DNA of 18,503 nucleotides from Pirellulaceae bacterium (GTDB lineage Bacteria > Planctomycetota > Planctomycetia > Pirellulales > Pirellulaceae): contig JABDKS010000920.1 of assembly GCA_013002105.1 (NCBI GenBank), forward strand, positions 1-18,503. The letters run 5' to 3'. The notes under the pieces were generated by a model that did no database searches, was not told the DNA's origin, and was given only the letters and a program-made list of their open reading frames with translations. The translations under genes were made by a program, and so were the position numbers. Of the stretch, positions 1 to 8,199 are shown piece after piece; position 1 is the stretch's first letter; each line of letters starts with the position of its first letter.

Positions 1-270
1 GGACAGGAGTATCTCAATTCGAGACGGCCTGTTCAAATCGCGAGATTTCCGTGCAGAGGCGGTGTGGCAGTTGCTACCAAAAGAAGCGGTGCGGGCAGAA
101 CACGTGAACTTAACTGGAGACAAAAGACGGAACTTTTCCGGACTTTTGCTCAAGTTTTGACATTAACGAGTTCTTTTTCTGCACCACATCAAACTTTGGC
201 ACACCGTTTGTACTTTGCAGCAATCACTCCTTAACCATTTCAGTAATATCACGTTCAGGGAAGTAAAAAC
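1..270. other. Window edge and csrA leader; possible tail of an upstream gene
   Basis: No secure gene is seen. Two + frames are open from the left edge. One ends at the TGA at 158-160 with a C-terminus reading GDKRRNFSGLLLKF; the other ends at the TAA at 232-234. Neither resembles a family I recognise, so either could be the tail of an upstream gene or chance. The AT-richer stretch at 160-260 is presumably the csrA promoter and leader. It contains a sigma54-like element (listed separately), and a purine-rich AGGGAAG ends 7 bases before the csrA ATG. Confidence 0.3.
197..212 (+). promoter_or_regulatory. Possible sigma54-like (-24/-12) promoter of csrA
   Basis: TGGCAC at 197-202 is followed five bases later by TTGTA at 208-212. 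This matches the -24 half of the RpoN consensus (TGGCAC-N5-TTGCW) exactly and the -12 half except for GC replaced by GT. The predicted start would lie near 224 and give a leader of about 45 nt. The -12 GC is normally strongly conserved, so this is a weak call made from pattern alone. Confidence 0.2.
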
Positions 271-504
271 ATGTTGGTACTCAGTCGAAAAGAAGGCGAG
301 CAGTTGGTGATCGGCGATAACATCGTTTTGACGATCAGCCGAATCTCAGGAAACCGCGTAGCGATCGGAATCGATGCACCACGCGAAGTCCGGATCGTAC
401 GCGGCGAACTGGAACGACATCAAATTGCCAGCGGCGGAACCGCTCCGGTTGCAGCTCCGATGGATGAGCCAAACGTTGCTGTGGCAAGTCAGCCGCACAG
501 CTAG
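271..504 (+). CDS. csrA: CsrA/RsmA carbon storage regulator (RNA-binding translational regulator)
   Basis: This is a 77-residue homodimeric RNA-binding protein. It recognises GGA motifs in mRNA leaders and usually represses translation; in many bacteria it also controls flagellin, motility and carbon storage. The N-terminus [16 protein letters not shown] is the family hallmark. It is followed by the five-strand core with VAIGIDAP (residues 30-37) and VRIVRGEL (40-47), in which L4 and R44, the classic RNA-contact residues, are both present. The core ends at about residue 55. The remaining 20 or so residues are a proline/alanine-rich tail of the kind that varies between lineages. The ATG at 271 is preceded by AGGGAAG at good spacing. 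No flagellar gene is nearby, and the gene is convergent with surE. Identification is firm; the regulon cannot be inferred from here. Confidence 0.96.
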   Translation: MLVLSRKEGEQLVIGDNIVLTISRISGNRVAIGIDAPREVRIVRGELERHQIASGGTAPVAAPMDEPNVAVASQPHS

Positions 505-540
505 GACTCGCCGTGGATTGGCCAGCACCAAGCACGTGAT

Positions 541-583
541 GGCCGATCGTTAGCGGCGACAAGCGTGAACGGCCACGATCGCC
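541..583. terminator. Imperfect hairpin between convergent csrA and surE
   Basis: CGATCGT (544-550) pairs perfectly with ACGATCG (575-581), with two further outer G-C pairs across a one-base bulge. The loop is 24 nt and there is no clear T-run. Its place between two convergent genes suits a bidirectional terminator, but the structure is weak and CGATCG words are common throughout this genome. Confidence 0.22.
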
Positions 584-627
584 GCAACAAAGATTCGCCA
601 ACATGAGTTCCTTTCGCGCAGATGCCT

Positions 628-1344
628 CTATGAAACGTGCGGCGAAACCTCACTGATTGTCAGATACCCCGAAAAGCAGCAATCGACATCAGTTCCCTCT
701 TTTCGCGGCCGGCCGTGAAAATCGAGATCGAAAGAGACGTGCTCGGCATCTTGAGTTGCCGTTCGTGTGATTGGACAACGGTCGACATCACACCATCGCA
801 CCGACGGAGTCTTGCCCGTTGGATCAATCGCCGGCAAATTGACATTCCACAGCGGATGAGACGTCGGGTCGGCATCAATTTTTGCGACGAACTCTCTTAA
901 TGTCGCTTCGACCCATTGTGGTGTATGGTCCCAAGTCCGCGGAACGTCGGGACGCCGATAATGTGAAACCGCCATCGCCGGGATTTGGTGGACTGCTGCT
1001 TCGCGTGCCGCAGCAAAGGTTCCGCTGACCATCAAGTTCACGCCCAAGTTTGCACCGGCGTTGATTCCCGAAAGTGTCAGTGTTGGTCCGGGCATGACCG
1101 TCGTCAGTGCGACCCGCACGCAGTCCACGGGGGTCCCGTCAAGTGAATACCAACCCGGTGACACCTCTCTTAGTCTTAACGGACGCGCCGCGGTAACACT
1201 GTGACCACATTCGCTGCGACATCGATCCGGCGCTACGACGACGACTTGCGGCGAACGGTCCGCTAGGGCGTGGTGTACCGTTTTCCAAAGTGCCTGCAAA
1301 CCTGGTGCGTCGATCCCGTCGTCATTGGTGATTAAGATTCGCAT
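628..1344 (-). CDS. surE: SurE family 5'/3'-nucleotidase (survival protein E)
   Basis: SurE hydrolyses nucleoside 5'/3'-monophosphates (and polyphosphate in some species) using a divalent metal, in the cytoplasm. The 238-residue protein opens with the diagnostic RILITNDDGIDAPGL; D8 and D9 are metal ligands. PDRCRSECGHSVT around residues 39-51 supplies the metal-binding serine (S44), and SGINAGANLG at 92-101 supplies the asparagine (N95). SGTFAAAREA near 107-116 is another conserved block. The length is normal for the family. The ATG at 1344 gives the canonical N-terminus, although the ribosome site before it is weak. It is divergent from the PfkB kinase and not adjacent to the pcm/rpoS genes that accompany surE in proteobacteria, so the context says little about its role. 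Confidence 0.95.
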   Translation of the reverse strand: MRILITNDDGIDAPGLQALWKTVHHALADRSPQVVVVAPDRCRSECGHSVTAARPLRLREVSPGWYSLDGTPVDCVRVALTTVMPGPTLTLSGINAGANLGVNLMVSGTFAAAREAAVHQIPAMAVSHYRRPDVPRTWDHTPQWVEATLREFVAKIDADPTSHPLWNVNLPAIDPTGKTPSVRWCDVDRCPITRTATQDAEHVSFDLDFHGRPRKEGTDVDCCFSGYLTISEVSPHVS

Positions 1345-1370
1345 CTTGGTATCGTCTTAGGTTTCGCAAG

Positions 1371-1452
1371 GGCGGAAAAGGGGTCAGAACCAAATGTTGC
1401 GAAGCACCCTTCGGGCCGCTTGCTGATATTGGGGTCTGCCCCCTTTTCCGCC
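1371..1452. repeat. REP-like imperfect inverted repeat in the surE/PfkB divergent spacer
   Basis: The left arm at 1371-1391 and the reverse complement of the right arm at 1431-1452 agree at 19 of 21 aligned positions. They share an identical 13-base start, GGCGGAAAAGGGG, followed by TCAGA/GCAGA and CC. A 39-nt spacer separates them. A GGGG-YCAGAC-CC palindrome next to a run of A/T resembles the extragenic repeats associated with REP-type (IS200-like, RAYT) transposases in many bacteria. No transposase is present here. The element sits between divergently transcribed genes and could influence either promoter. Confidence 0.6.
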
Positions 1453-1515
1453 AGCATGCATTTACGAGACAGTGCCTTTCCTGCGTCGAACCACTTCGTA
1501 TCGTAAAAGATCATT

Positions 1516-2475
1516 ATGAACCGCCAAGACAAATCGCGTAAGTTTGACTGCATCGTTTGTGGTTCCTGTACGGTCGACGTCTTAGTTCACCCTGTCAATC
1601 TGCAGCAACCCATTGGAGTTGACCAATTACACCGTGTCGATCCGATTGGACTCGCGGTCGGTGGGATCGTTTCCAACGCCGGCATCACGCTTTCGCGACT
1701 GGGGCTTCGAACCGCAGCATTCTCGGCCGTGGGCAAGGACCGGTGGGGCGAACTGGTACATCACGCCTACGCCGATTGCGAAATCGACTCGTCCAATGTT
1801 CTCCAGCACGCAGACTTACCAACCAGCGTGTCCGTCGTCACGATCGACAAGCACGGCGATCGAAGTTTTATTCACAGCCAAGGCGCACCCAAGGCAATCA
1901 ATGGCGATGACTACATTGCTGCCCTGCCGATGTTCGCCAACAGTCGTGCAATGTTGCTGGGGTACTACCCACTGCTACCCAATTTGCTGGATGAATTGGC
2001 GGGTGTTTTCGCTGCAATTCGAAATGTCGGATGTCTGACGGCGCTGGACGCGGCCGGTGGCGGCGGAACGATGCAACCACTAGCGCACGTGTTGCCAAAC
2101 GTCGACATTTATTGTCCCAGTCTGGAGGAAGCAAAAAGCCAGACCGGACGTCGTGATCCGAAAGAGATTCTGAAGACCTTTCGTGATTGCGGAGCACCGG
2201 GATTGATCGGTGTAAAACTTGGCCCGCGCGGCGCGATGCTTAGCCCCGTCGCGGACGAGTTCGTGGATATCCCACCTGTTGAACCGCCCACGCGAGTTGT
2301 CGACACGACCGGTGCGGGAGACGTTTTCTTTGCCGCCCTGATCGCTGCACTGCTGGACGATCGCGACGTCTACGATGCGGGTCGTATCGCCGCGGCCGCC
2401 GGCGCAGTCTCGGTGACCGCCGCGGGCGCGACCACCGCAGCGATTCACTGGGACATCATCGATTCACTGCTGTAG
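1516..2475 (+). CDS. PfkB/ribokinase-family carbohydrate or nucleoside kinase
   Basis: This is a 319-residue ATP-dependent kinase of the ribokinase superfamily, cytoplasmic, phosphorylating a sugar or nucleoside hydroxyl. The N-terminal strand DCIVCGSCTVDVLV (residues 11-24) is followed by the substrate-side glycine motif AVGGIVSNAGITLSRLG (47-63), and by AAFSAVGKDRWG (67-78). The second PfkB signature DTTGAGDVFFAAL lies at 263-275; D269 is the expected catalytic base and GAGD forms the anion hole. The length is typical. I cannot assign the substrate (ribose, fructose, adenosine and keto-deoxygluconate kinases all share these motifs), so no symbol is given. Only 27 bases separate its end from the convergent large kinase. 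The ATG at 1516 has no strong Shine-Dalgarno sequence. Confidence 0.93.
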   Translation: MNRQDKSRKFDCIVCGSCTVDVLVHPVNLQQPIGVDQLHRVDPIGLAVGGIVSNAGITLSRLGLRTAAFSAVGKDRWGELVHHAYADCEIDSSNVLQHADLPTSVSVVTIDKHGDRSFIHSQGAPKAINGDDYIAALPMFANSRAMLLGYYPLLPNLLDELAGVFAAIRNVGCLTALDAAGGGGTMQPLAHVLPNVDIYCPSLEEAKSQTGRRDPKEILKTFRDCGAPGLIGVKLGPRGAMLSPVADEFVDIPPVEPPTRVVDTTGAGDVFFAALIAALLDDRDVYDAGRIAAAAGAVSVTAAGATTAAIHWDIIDSLL

Positions 2476-2502
2476 GCAATCGCTTTCAATGACCAAACGC
2501 GA

Positions 2503-5500
2503 TCAAAGCTCCTGCCGGTTTGCTGAAATCACTCCGTCGGCTTCCGCCAGTAGTTGTTCTGAATACAAACGCAGGTCGACGAATCGATGCGCGGGGTATC
2601 GCCGACAGAGGCTTCGCAATTTTGTCGATAGCTCGTGGTCGCCGTCTTTCGCCAGGGCTAAGGTCGCGACGGACTTTTCAAACAAATCCAGACTGCTCCA
2701 ATCATCCTGGCAAGACTCTCGCAATACTGCCACCGCTTCGGAGGCCTTGCCAGCGCGGACCAACGCGAGGGATTGAACCGTCAATAGCCACTGGACGTCG
2801 GGCGCACGCTGCAATTGGCGATCGATTGCCGCCAGAGTCTTCTCTAACATCAAATCCGATATGCCGGGACGCAGCAGACACATCCGACACAGCGCAAGAG
2901 AGTTTCCATCGGCCTGGAATGATTGATCGGATACCGACTCTCGCAGCCGCAAAAACTCTTCTTCTCGTCCGGTCGCGCATTGCAAAACCCCGTTGAAATA
3001 AATCCGCTCAGGATTTGCCTCACACTCTTTGGCAATCCGAAAATATTTCAGGGCGCTGTCTAGTCCGCCAAGTTGCAGCATCTCGTGGGCGAGCGATTCG
3101 CACGCCTGCAGAGGATCATCATCGGTGACTGCTCGCCGCGTTAACGACTCGATCTCGCGATGCAGCGGTGCTGCTAGATCTCCCACCACGCCGGCCTTGG
3201 GAAACCAAGAAGTGTCGATGAAGGGACCAAAGCGATTTGCGATTGGCAGCGACGGTCGCTGCGATTGGGCGTTTGGGGACGCGGCGGACGCCAACGCATC
3301 TGACGTGGGCAGTGGCCAGGGCAGTCCAAACGATTCGAACTGCTCGCGAAGATGGTCCAAGCGATAGACCTCGATCGTCCCATTTTCATTCAATGCGGCC
3401 AATTCGTTGCCACTGTTGGAAAACCGCAACTGTTTGATCGAAACCGTGCTGGCGGGAATCCGCAAAAGTTCGCCCCCACTGGCAACATGAATCAATGCGA
3501 TCGCGTCATGATCAATCGCAACTGCCATCACCTCACCATTGGTCGTGAGCGCAAGTGGTAACCCTGATGTCGAATGAGGCCGCGGGAGCGTGTGGATCGC
3601 ATCCTGTCGGGCCAAGTCCCATGTTCGATATCCCGAAGCCGATCCGGTCAACAACAGGTTTGGGTCGCTAGCGAATCTCATCCGGGCAGAAACAAACGGC
3701 AAGACCGCAACAATCTCTTGGGTGTTGAGATCCCAAATGCGTGTCGCAGATTCTGGGGCGCGAGCGGATATTGCCAACCGCGTCCCATCACGTGACAACG
3801 CAATGGCTCGGGCGTTTTTGGCATCAAAAAATTCGTTCGCATCGCCGTCTTGCCCGCGGGAATCGATTACTAAAACTCGATTGGACGCGGGTTGTAGCAA
3901 CGCAATGCGTTGGCCGCTGGCATCAACGTCCATGGCATTGCCGTAATTGTGATCTGGTGTCACATACGATCCTAGCGGTGTGATCGCGACTGCGTCATCG
4001 CCGGTTGCGTCACGCTTGGCGAATCCCCACCTGGCAACTTGAAAGCGGTGCGTCGTAAACAGGTTGCCATTGATGCAACGGACGTCACCGCACGGTAGTG
4101 CGTGAACGATGCGTGGATGCACGCGATCGGCATCCATTTGCCATTGCACTAAGCCGTCATTGGACGCGACAAAGAGGTTGGTGGCATCGTCACTGAACGC
4201 CATCGAACGTGTTTCGCCACGAGAGTTCGGAATGGCAAAACTGGGTCGAAAAACTTCCTGAGTCAAACTCGAAACCACCAATTGCGGCCCTGCTTGCTTG
4301 TCACGATTCAGTAATCCCGCAATCTCGTGATCGTCATTGACGAATTTTACGTGCCGCGAGGACGTATGTTTCAACAGGATCTTGCCGTCAGTAACGTTCC
4401 AAATTTTGAAGCGCATTCGATAACAGTGACTCAATAGACGATCACCCCGCTGCGAAAAACGAATTCGATCGACCGGAGCATCGTGATCATGCAAGATACC
4501 GACAGCCTGCGATCGTCCTGGCTTAAAGACGTACACATCATGTCCCGACGTGACTGCCAGCTCGCCCGTCGCACTGGCATCGATATCAAGAATCTCTGCG
4601 GATACTTCCCATTGATCTACAACTTTTCCGCTGGCCAAATCGCGCACTTCGACCCGGCGTGTGTTGGCGTAAGCGATAGCACATGACTTACCATCGTGCA
4701 TCACCGCCATGCCGCGGACCCATTGGCCTGCAGCGATCGGGAAATGGTTCAACAAACGACCCGAGTCAAGGTCGTAATGTGCGAACCGTGTCAATTGAGC
4801 GTCGGCGACGACGATCGATCGTCCGTCAGGTGCAAATCCCCAGCCATCGTCCTGAATCCCAAGGGGAATCGCCGCGACCTGCTGCTCTTTCTGACGGTCC
4901 CAGACACGAAACGGACGACGGTCGTCTCGCCCCGCGTCCGCAGCCAATCGATTCATCGACGCCAGGTAGCGGCCAGTGCTGGACCATGCCAAGAATAGAC
5001 TTGGCTGCTGTGCGTCTTGAAAGATAACCGGCCCGTCGGTCTCGCCGCGTGGAATGATTTTGACACCTGCGTTTGGGTCCGCGATCGCCGCCAGTTCCCC
5101 ATCGTCCGTGACGTCAAATCCCAACCCAGGAGCACCCGGTAACTGCCACTGAGTTGAAAAACCTGGTTTAAGCAATGCCGCCACATAGGGCGATACCAGA
5201 TCATCGCCAACGCCATGTTTTGCGATCACGAGAGACAATTTTTCCAAGGCTCGATCGCGCGCGTTGGCAGTCAGATCGGGCAAGTCGCCAACCGCCGACG
5301 CGATGGTACCCTGACGTTCCAATAGAATGCCCGCCTTGCGTTTCGCCGACCCATCAATGTAGATCGCCATCATCGCAAACATTGCAACGCCAGCGGCGAG
5401 CGCGAGCGCCGACGTTTTCTTGTAGCGGCGTACGAAATAACGAAACTCGTTCCATGCCGACGGTGCACGCACAGAAACGGGTTTCCCAGACAAATAACTG

Positions 5501-6618
5501 GCGAGGTCTTTTTGTAACCTCTCTGCGCTCTCGTAACGGTGTTCGGGATAGGGCTGCAAACAAGTTTTGACAATGGCATACAGTTCCGGTCCGAGCAAAC
5601 GCCGGTTTCGCCGACTACCGATTCCCGTTTGATTCAGAATATTTTCTTTCCGAGCCTGGACGCCGTCAGCGTCGAATGCTCGCTTGCCAGTCACCGCTTC
5701 GAACAACAACAACCCGATGGCAAAGATATCCGTGCGTTCGGTGACGTCCTGCTTATTGAGTTGCTCCAACGAGGTGTAAGCTTTGGTGCCGCGAATCTGG
5801 TTGGGACTGCTAATCGAGCTGGTCTTGTCGATCTGCTTCGCCAGTCCAAAGTCGGCGACACACCATCGACCTTCTAGGTCACGAAGTACATTTCCAGGCT
5901 TCAAATCACGATGGATAATTTGTTGCCGATGCGCCGCGCCAATCCCGGACGCCACCTGACGCGCCATCTCCGCGGCGTCGTACCGTGACAGCCGACCCTT
6001 GCTTGCCAGCGTGCTTTGCAGCGTGCCACCGTCCACCATCTCCATCGCGATGACGGTTTCGCGACCGATCTCGTAGATGTCGTAGACGCGCACAACGTGA
6101 GCACAATTGGTTTGCCTCAATAAGTTGCCTTCGCGAATCATTAGCCGACGAGGTCGGTCGGACGAATTCGTACCGGCATGCAATGTTTTCAGCGCGATGC
6201 ATCGTCGGTAGCGGACATCAACGGCACTGTAGACGGTCGCAAATCCGCCCCGTCCGACGGTACCCACCAATATGAATCGACCGATCGAACTAGGAAACGT
6301 GGCCGGCTCGTGAGTCACATCTCGAACGCCGGGAAACAACGTATCCAAATGCGTTGACTCGTGGTCTTGCAACCAAGCAAAGGATGGTGTGTCGACTTGA
6401 TCGCTATGTTCGATCTGCGCAGCACACGCCAAGACGATCGCAGCACGCAGCTTCGCAGAATCAACAACGAACTCCGGATCATCGATGCGCTGGCGGACCA
6501 GATCGAGATACAAGGAGGCGTCAGATGCTTCGGCTTGCTCAGAAAAGAAAAGAAAGTCGCCCGCTCCGCCGGATGTACTGCCGGGGACGAGATCGGGCTT
6601 CGTCGATGGCGTACCCAT
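2503..6618 (-). CDS. Giant Ser/Thr protein kinase: Hanks kinase - TM - beta-propeller - TPR-like tail
   Basis: This is a 1371-residue membrane-anchored kinase of the kind expanded in planctomycetes. The kinase domain spans about 112-375. The Gly-loop GTVGRGGFATVY is at 119-130, the IALK lysine at 144, the alphaC Glu at about 163, HRDLKPGN at 236-243 (catalytic D238) and DFG at 256-258, so all catalytic residues are present. The activation segment ends TSLEQ rather than the usual SPEQ. A hydrophobic segment at 402-421 is the likely single membrane span. A WD40-like propeller (about 490-1090) contains repeated WD/WN-type blades (FRVWD, FKIWN, TRIWD) and ends in DHLREQFESFGLPW. A helical, TPR-like region runs from about 1165 to the end. 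I chose the ATG at 6618. The frame stays open upstream to 6885, but that part is Cys/Arg-rich, does not look protein-like and would overlap the aminotransferase. The ligand and substrates are unknown. Confidence 0.93.
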   Translation of the reverse strand: MGTPSTKPDLVPGSTSGGAGDFLFFSEQAEASDASLYLDLVRQRIDDPEFVVDSAKLRAAIVLACAAQIEHSDQVDTPSFAWLQDHESTHLDTLFPGVRDVTHEPATFPSSIGRFILVGTVGRGGFATVYSAVDVRYRRCIALKTLHAGTNSSDRPRRLMIREGNLLRQTNCAHVVRVYDIYEIGRETVIAMEMVDGGTLQSTLASKGRLSRYDAAEMARQVASGIGAAHRQQIIHRDLKPGNVLRDLEGRWCVADFGLAKQIDKTSSISSPNQIRGTKAYTSLEQLNKQDVTERTDIFAIGLLLFEAVTGKRAFDADGVQARKENILNQTGIGSRRNRRLLGPELYAIVKTCLQPYPEHRYESAERLQKDLASYLSGKPVSVRAPSAWNEFRYFVRRYKKTSALALAAGVAMFAMMAIYIDGSAKRKAGILLERQGTIASAVGDLPDLTANARDRALEKLSLVIAKHGVGDDLVSPYVAALLKPGFSTQWQLPGAPGLGFDVTDDGELAAIADPNAGVKIIPRGETDGPVIFQDAQQPSLFLAWSSTGRYLASMNRLAADAGRDDRRPFRVWDRQKEQQVAAIPLGIQDDGWGFAPDGRSIVVADAQLTRFAHYDLDSGRLLNHFPIAAGQWVRGMAVMHDGKSCAIAYANTRRVEVRDLASGKVVDQWEVSAEILDIDASATGELAVTSGHDVYVFKPGRSQAVGILHDHDAPVDRIRFSQRGDRLLSHCYRMRFKIWNVTDGKILLKHTSSRHVKFVNDDHEIAGLLNRDKQAGPQLVVSSLTQEVFRPSFAIPNSRGETRSMAFSDDATNLFVASNDGLVQWQMDADRVHPRIVHALPCGDVRCINGNLFTTHRFQVARWGFAKRDATGDDAVAITPLGSYVTPDHNYGNAMDVDASGQRIALLQPASNRVLVIDSRGQDGDANEFFDAKNARAIALSRDGTRLAISARAPESATRIWDLNTQEIVAVLPFVSARMRFASDPNLLLTGSASGYRTWDLARQDAIHTLPRPHSTSGLPLALTTNGEVMAVAIDHDAIALIHVASGGELLRIPASTVSIKQLRFSNSGNELAALNENGTIEVYRLDHLREQFESFGLPWPLPTSDALASAASPNAQSQRPSLPIANRFGPFIDTSWFPKAGVVGDLAAPLHREIESLTRRAVTDDDPLQACESLAHEMLQLGGLDSALKYFRIAKECEANPERIYFNGVLQCATGREEEFLRLRESVSDQSFQADGNSLALCRMCLLRPGISDLMLEKTLAAIDRQLQRAPDVQWLLTVQSLALVRAGKASEAVAVLRESCQDDWSSLDLFEKSVATLALAKDGDHELSTKLRSLCRRYPAHRFVDLRLYSEQLLAEADGVISANRQEL

Positions 6619-6781
6619 ACAATAGATCTTAGCGGCACGTACCCCTCCGGTAGAAGTACTGTTCTTTACCGACAGCGAAAGTTTTTTCTGCCGCCAGCCC
6701 GTTCCGGTCGCCTGATCACAACCCAAGCTCGCGTCTGCGTTTGTGCCCTCATGGTCACGGTGACGACGGATGGTACCGCGA

Positions 6782-7876
6782 TTAAGGCAGTCCGCAGCCA
6801 AGTTCCAACAGGTTTTCTCCAAGCTCCGAGTGCTGCTCTGGCTCCAGCAACAATGCTGAATGGTCAAGCACAATGGCTCGGTCACCTACGCGATCGGCGT
6901 GTGTCAAACACATTGGTTTGCGGCATCGCCGATCACTACTGACGGACATCGATCGAAATCCTTCGCCCATCGGCAGTCCCAATTGCCGAGCGGATGCGAC
7001 GATGGAATTCCGCTGGACAGCCGATTCCACTACCCAAGCGACCTTGTAATGAGTCGCCGACCAGTTTGAATCGCTTTGGCTGAGCCATTGCCAAGTCGGT
7101 AATCGTGGATTGATCTCGGACTCCAGATACGCGACCGTCGCTTGCCGTTTTGCATTGCACTGTGCCAAACGATCGAACTGCGGCATCAGGGCCGCGCACT
7201 GCAGTGTACTGAGCGGCTGAGAATCGCTCGGTCGATCCAACAACGAATTGAGCCGTGCGGCGAGCCTGGAGTCGCTGGTCACGATCGCACCGCCGTTTCC
7301 TGATGTCAGCGGCTTGCTGCCACCAAAACTGATGGTTCCCAGATGGCCAATGTTCCCTACGGCACGGCCACCGATCGTCATGCCGGGAACTTGGCAGGCG
7401 TCTTCGATCAGAATCCAACCAGATTGATCGCAGATTTCGCGCAATCGCTCGATCGGGGCGGCGCGACCAAACAGGTGCGATGCAATCACGGCGCGAATCT
7501 GACCGTTCGGTTCGTTCTGAGCAATCGTCGCGACTTGCTCCGCGTCCAAACAGGCATCGTCGGGGCGTAGATCGACCAATACCGGCTTCGCCCCGACCGA
7601 TTCAATTGCCCTGAAGTTCCCTGGGTAATCCAGGGCTGCAACGATGACTTCGTCGCCAACTGTTACGCCGGCCGCCGTGAGTGCCAGTTGAACAGCCGCC
7701 GATCCGCTTCCGCAAAGCCTCACATGTTCACTGTTGCAAAGCTGCGAAAGTCGTCGGCGAAGCTCGGCTTGGTGCGGCGATTTGTAGCGGCCCCAGTCAC
7801 CCGATCGGATCGCCTGGAGGATCGATTCTTCGATCTCGGGCCATCGCGGTGGCCAGTCAGGGCAACGAAAAGACAT
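6782..7876 (-). CDS. DegT/DnrJ/EryC1-family PLP-dependent aminotransferase
   Basis: This is a 364-residue fold-type I PLP enzyme of the group that transaminates keto-sugars (usually nucleotide-linked) to amino sugars. LCGSGSAAVQLAL (about residues 54-66) is the PLP phosphate-binding turn. IEDACQ places the PLP-N1 aspartate at D159. SFGGSKPLTSGNGG contains the Schiff-base lysine K188, with GNGG in place of the more usual GEGG. I start it at the ATG at 7876; an in-frame GTG at 7906 would add only ten residues. It lies upstream of the giant kinase on the same strand, 163 bases away, and might be co-transcribed. No other nucleotide-sugar gene is immediately adjacent. The amino-sugar product is unknown; a GnnB-like role in lipid A is one possibility (see findings). 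Confidence 0.88.
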   Translation of the reverse strand: MSFRCPDWPPRWPEIEESILQAIRSGDWGRYKSPHQAELRRRLSQLCNSEHVRLCGSGSAAVQLALTAAGVTVGDEVIVAALDYPGNFRAIESVGAKPVLVDLRPDDACLDAEQVATIAQNEPNGQIRAVIASHLFGRAAPIERLREICDQSGWILIEDACQVPGMTIGGRAVGNIGHLGTISFGGSKPLTSGNGGAIVTSDSRLAARLNSLLDRPSDSQPLSTLQCAALMPQFDRLAQCNAKRQATVAYLESEINPRLPTWQWLSQSDSNWSATHYKVAWVVESAVQRNSIVASARQLGLPMGEGFRSMSVSSDRRCRKPMCLTHADRVGDRAIVLDHSALLLEPEQHSELGENLLELGCGLP

Positions 7877-8065
7877 GCAGTGTTCGATTCCGCCCCACAG
7901 GATCACAAATGGGCGAGTTTAGGCTGGATTGGGTATTTCGGGCGGCTGTTCAATCGTGTTTCGCCTGGTCGACCGGCCCTCGCGAGCACCGCACGTTGTA
8001 CCTCGTGGCTCGGCCTCGCTGGCCAGTCTATTCGCAGAAACCGCTGCGTTACCAATCGGCTGGGC

Positions 8066-8094
8066 TTGTGACTAGTTTTTCGCTTCCATATCAT
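8066..8094 (+). promoter_or_regulatory. Sigma70-like promoter for yajC-secDF
   Basis: The -35 box TTGTGA (8066-8071) and the -10 box TATCAT (8089-8094) are separated by exactly 17 bases; they match consensus at 4/6 and 5/6 positions. Transcription would start near 8101 and give a leader of about 150 nt before the yajC start at 8254. This is a pattern match only, but it is the best promoter-like match I found in the intergenic stretches examined. Confidence 0.45.
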
Positions 8095-8154
8095 TTCGCA
8101 TTCGCATTTTAGGCCCCGCACCGGCGCCGAATCGCTCTTGCTGCGCTCTGCCGA

Positions 8155-8175
8155 CACCCCCCTCACAAGAGGGTG
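8155..8175 (+). promoter_or_regulatory. Hairpin 1 in the yajC leader
   Basis: CCCTC (8160-8164) pairs with GAGGG (8169-8173) over a 4-nt loop. Alternatively CACCC (8155-8159) pairs with GGGTG (8171-8175). The two pairings exclude each other, so the region can fold in more than one way. It lies close upstream of a second hairpin and has no T-run, so a simple terminator is unlikely. Confidence 0.35.
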
Positions 8176-8178
8176 CTC

Positions 8179-8199
8179 TCGCAACGCTTTGAGTTGCGA
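8179..8199 (+). promoter_or_regulatory. Hairpin 2 in the yajC leader
   Basis: Perfect 7-bp arms TCGCAAC (8179-8185) and GTTGCGA (8193-8199) flank the 7-nt loop GCTTTGA. It ends about 37 nt before the ribosome-binding sequence ACGAAGG at 8237-8243. It could be a leader structure or a protein-binding site; function is not evident. Confidence 0.4.

Noticed and set aside
1332..1553. A minus-strand frame reading through the REP-like element into surE
   Set aside because: It spans the palindrome and the start of the PfkB gene and overlaps the surE start in another frame; its translation has no protein-like features.
8154..8199. Leader hairpins of yajC considered as an intrinsic terminator
   Set aside because: No T-run follows either stem, and the gene on the other strand starts well to the left, so termination here has no obvious purpose.
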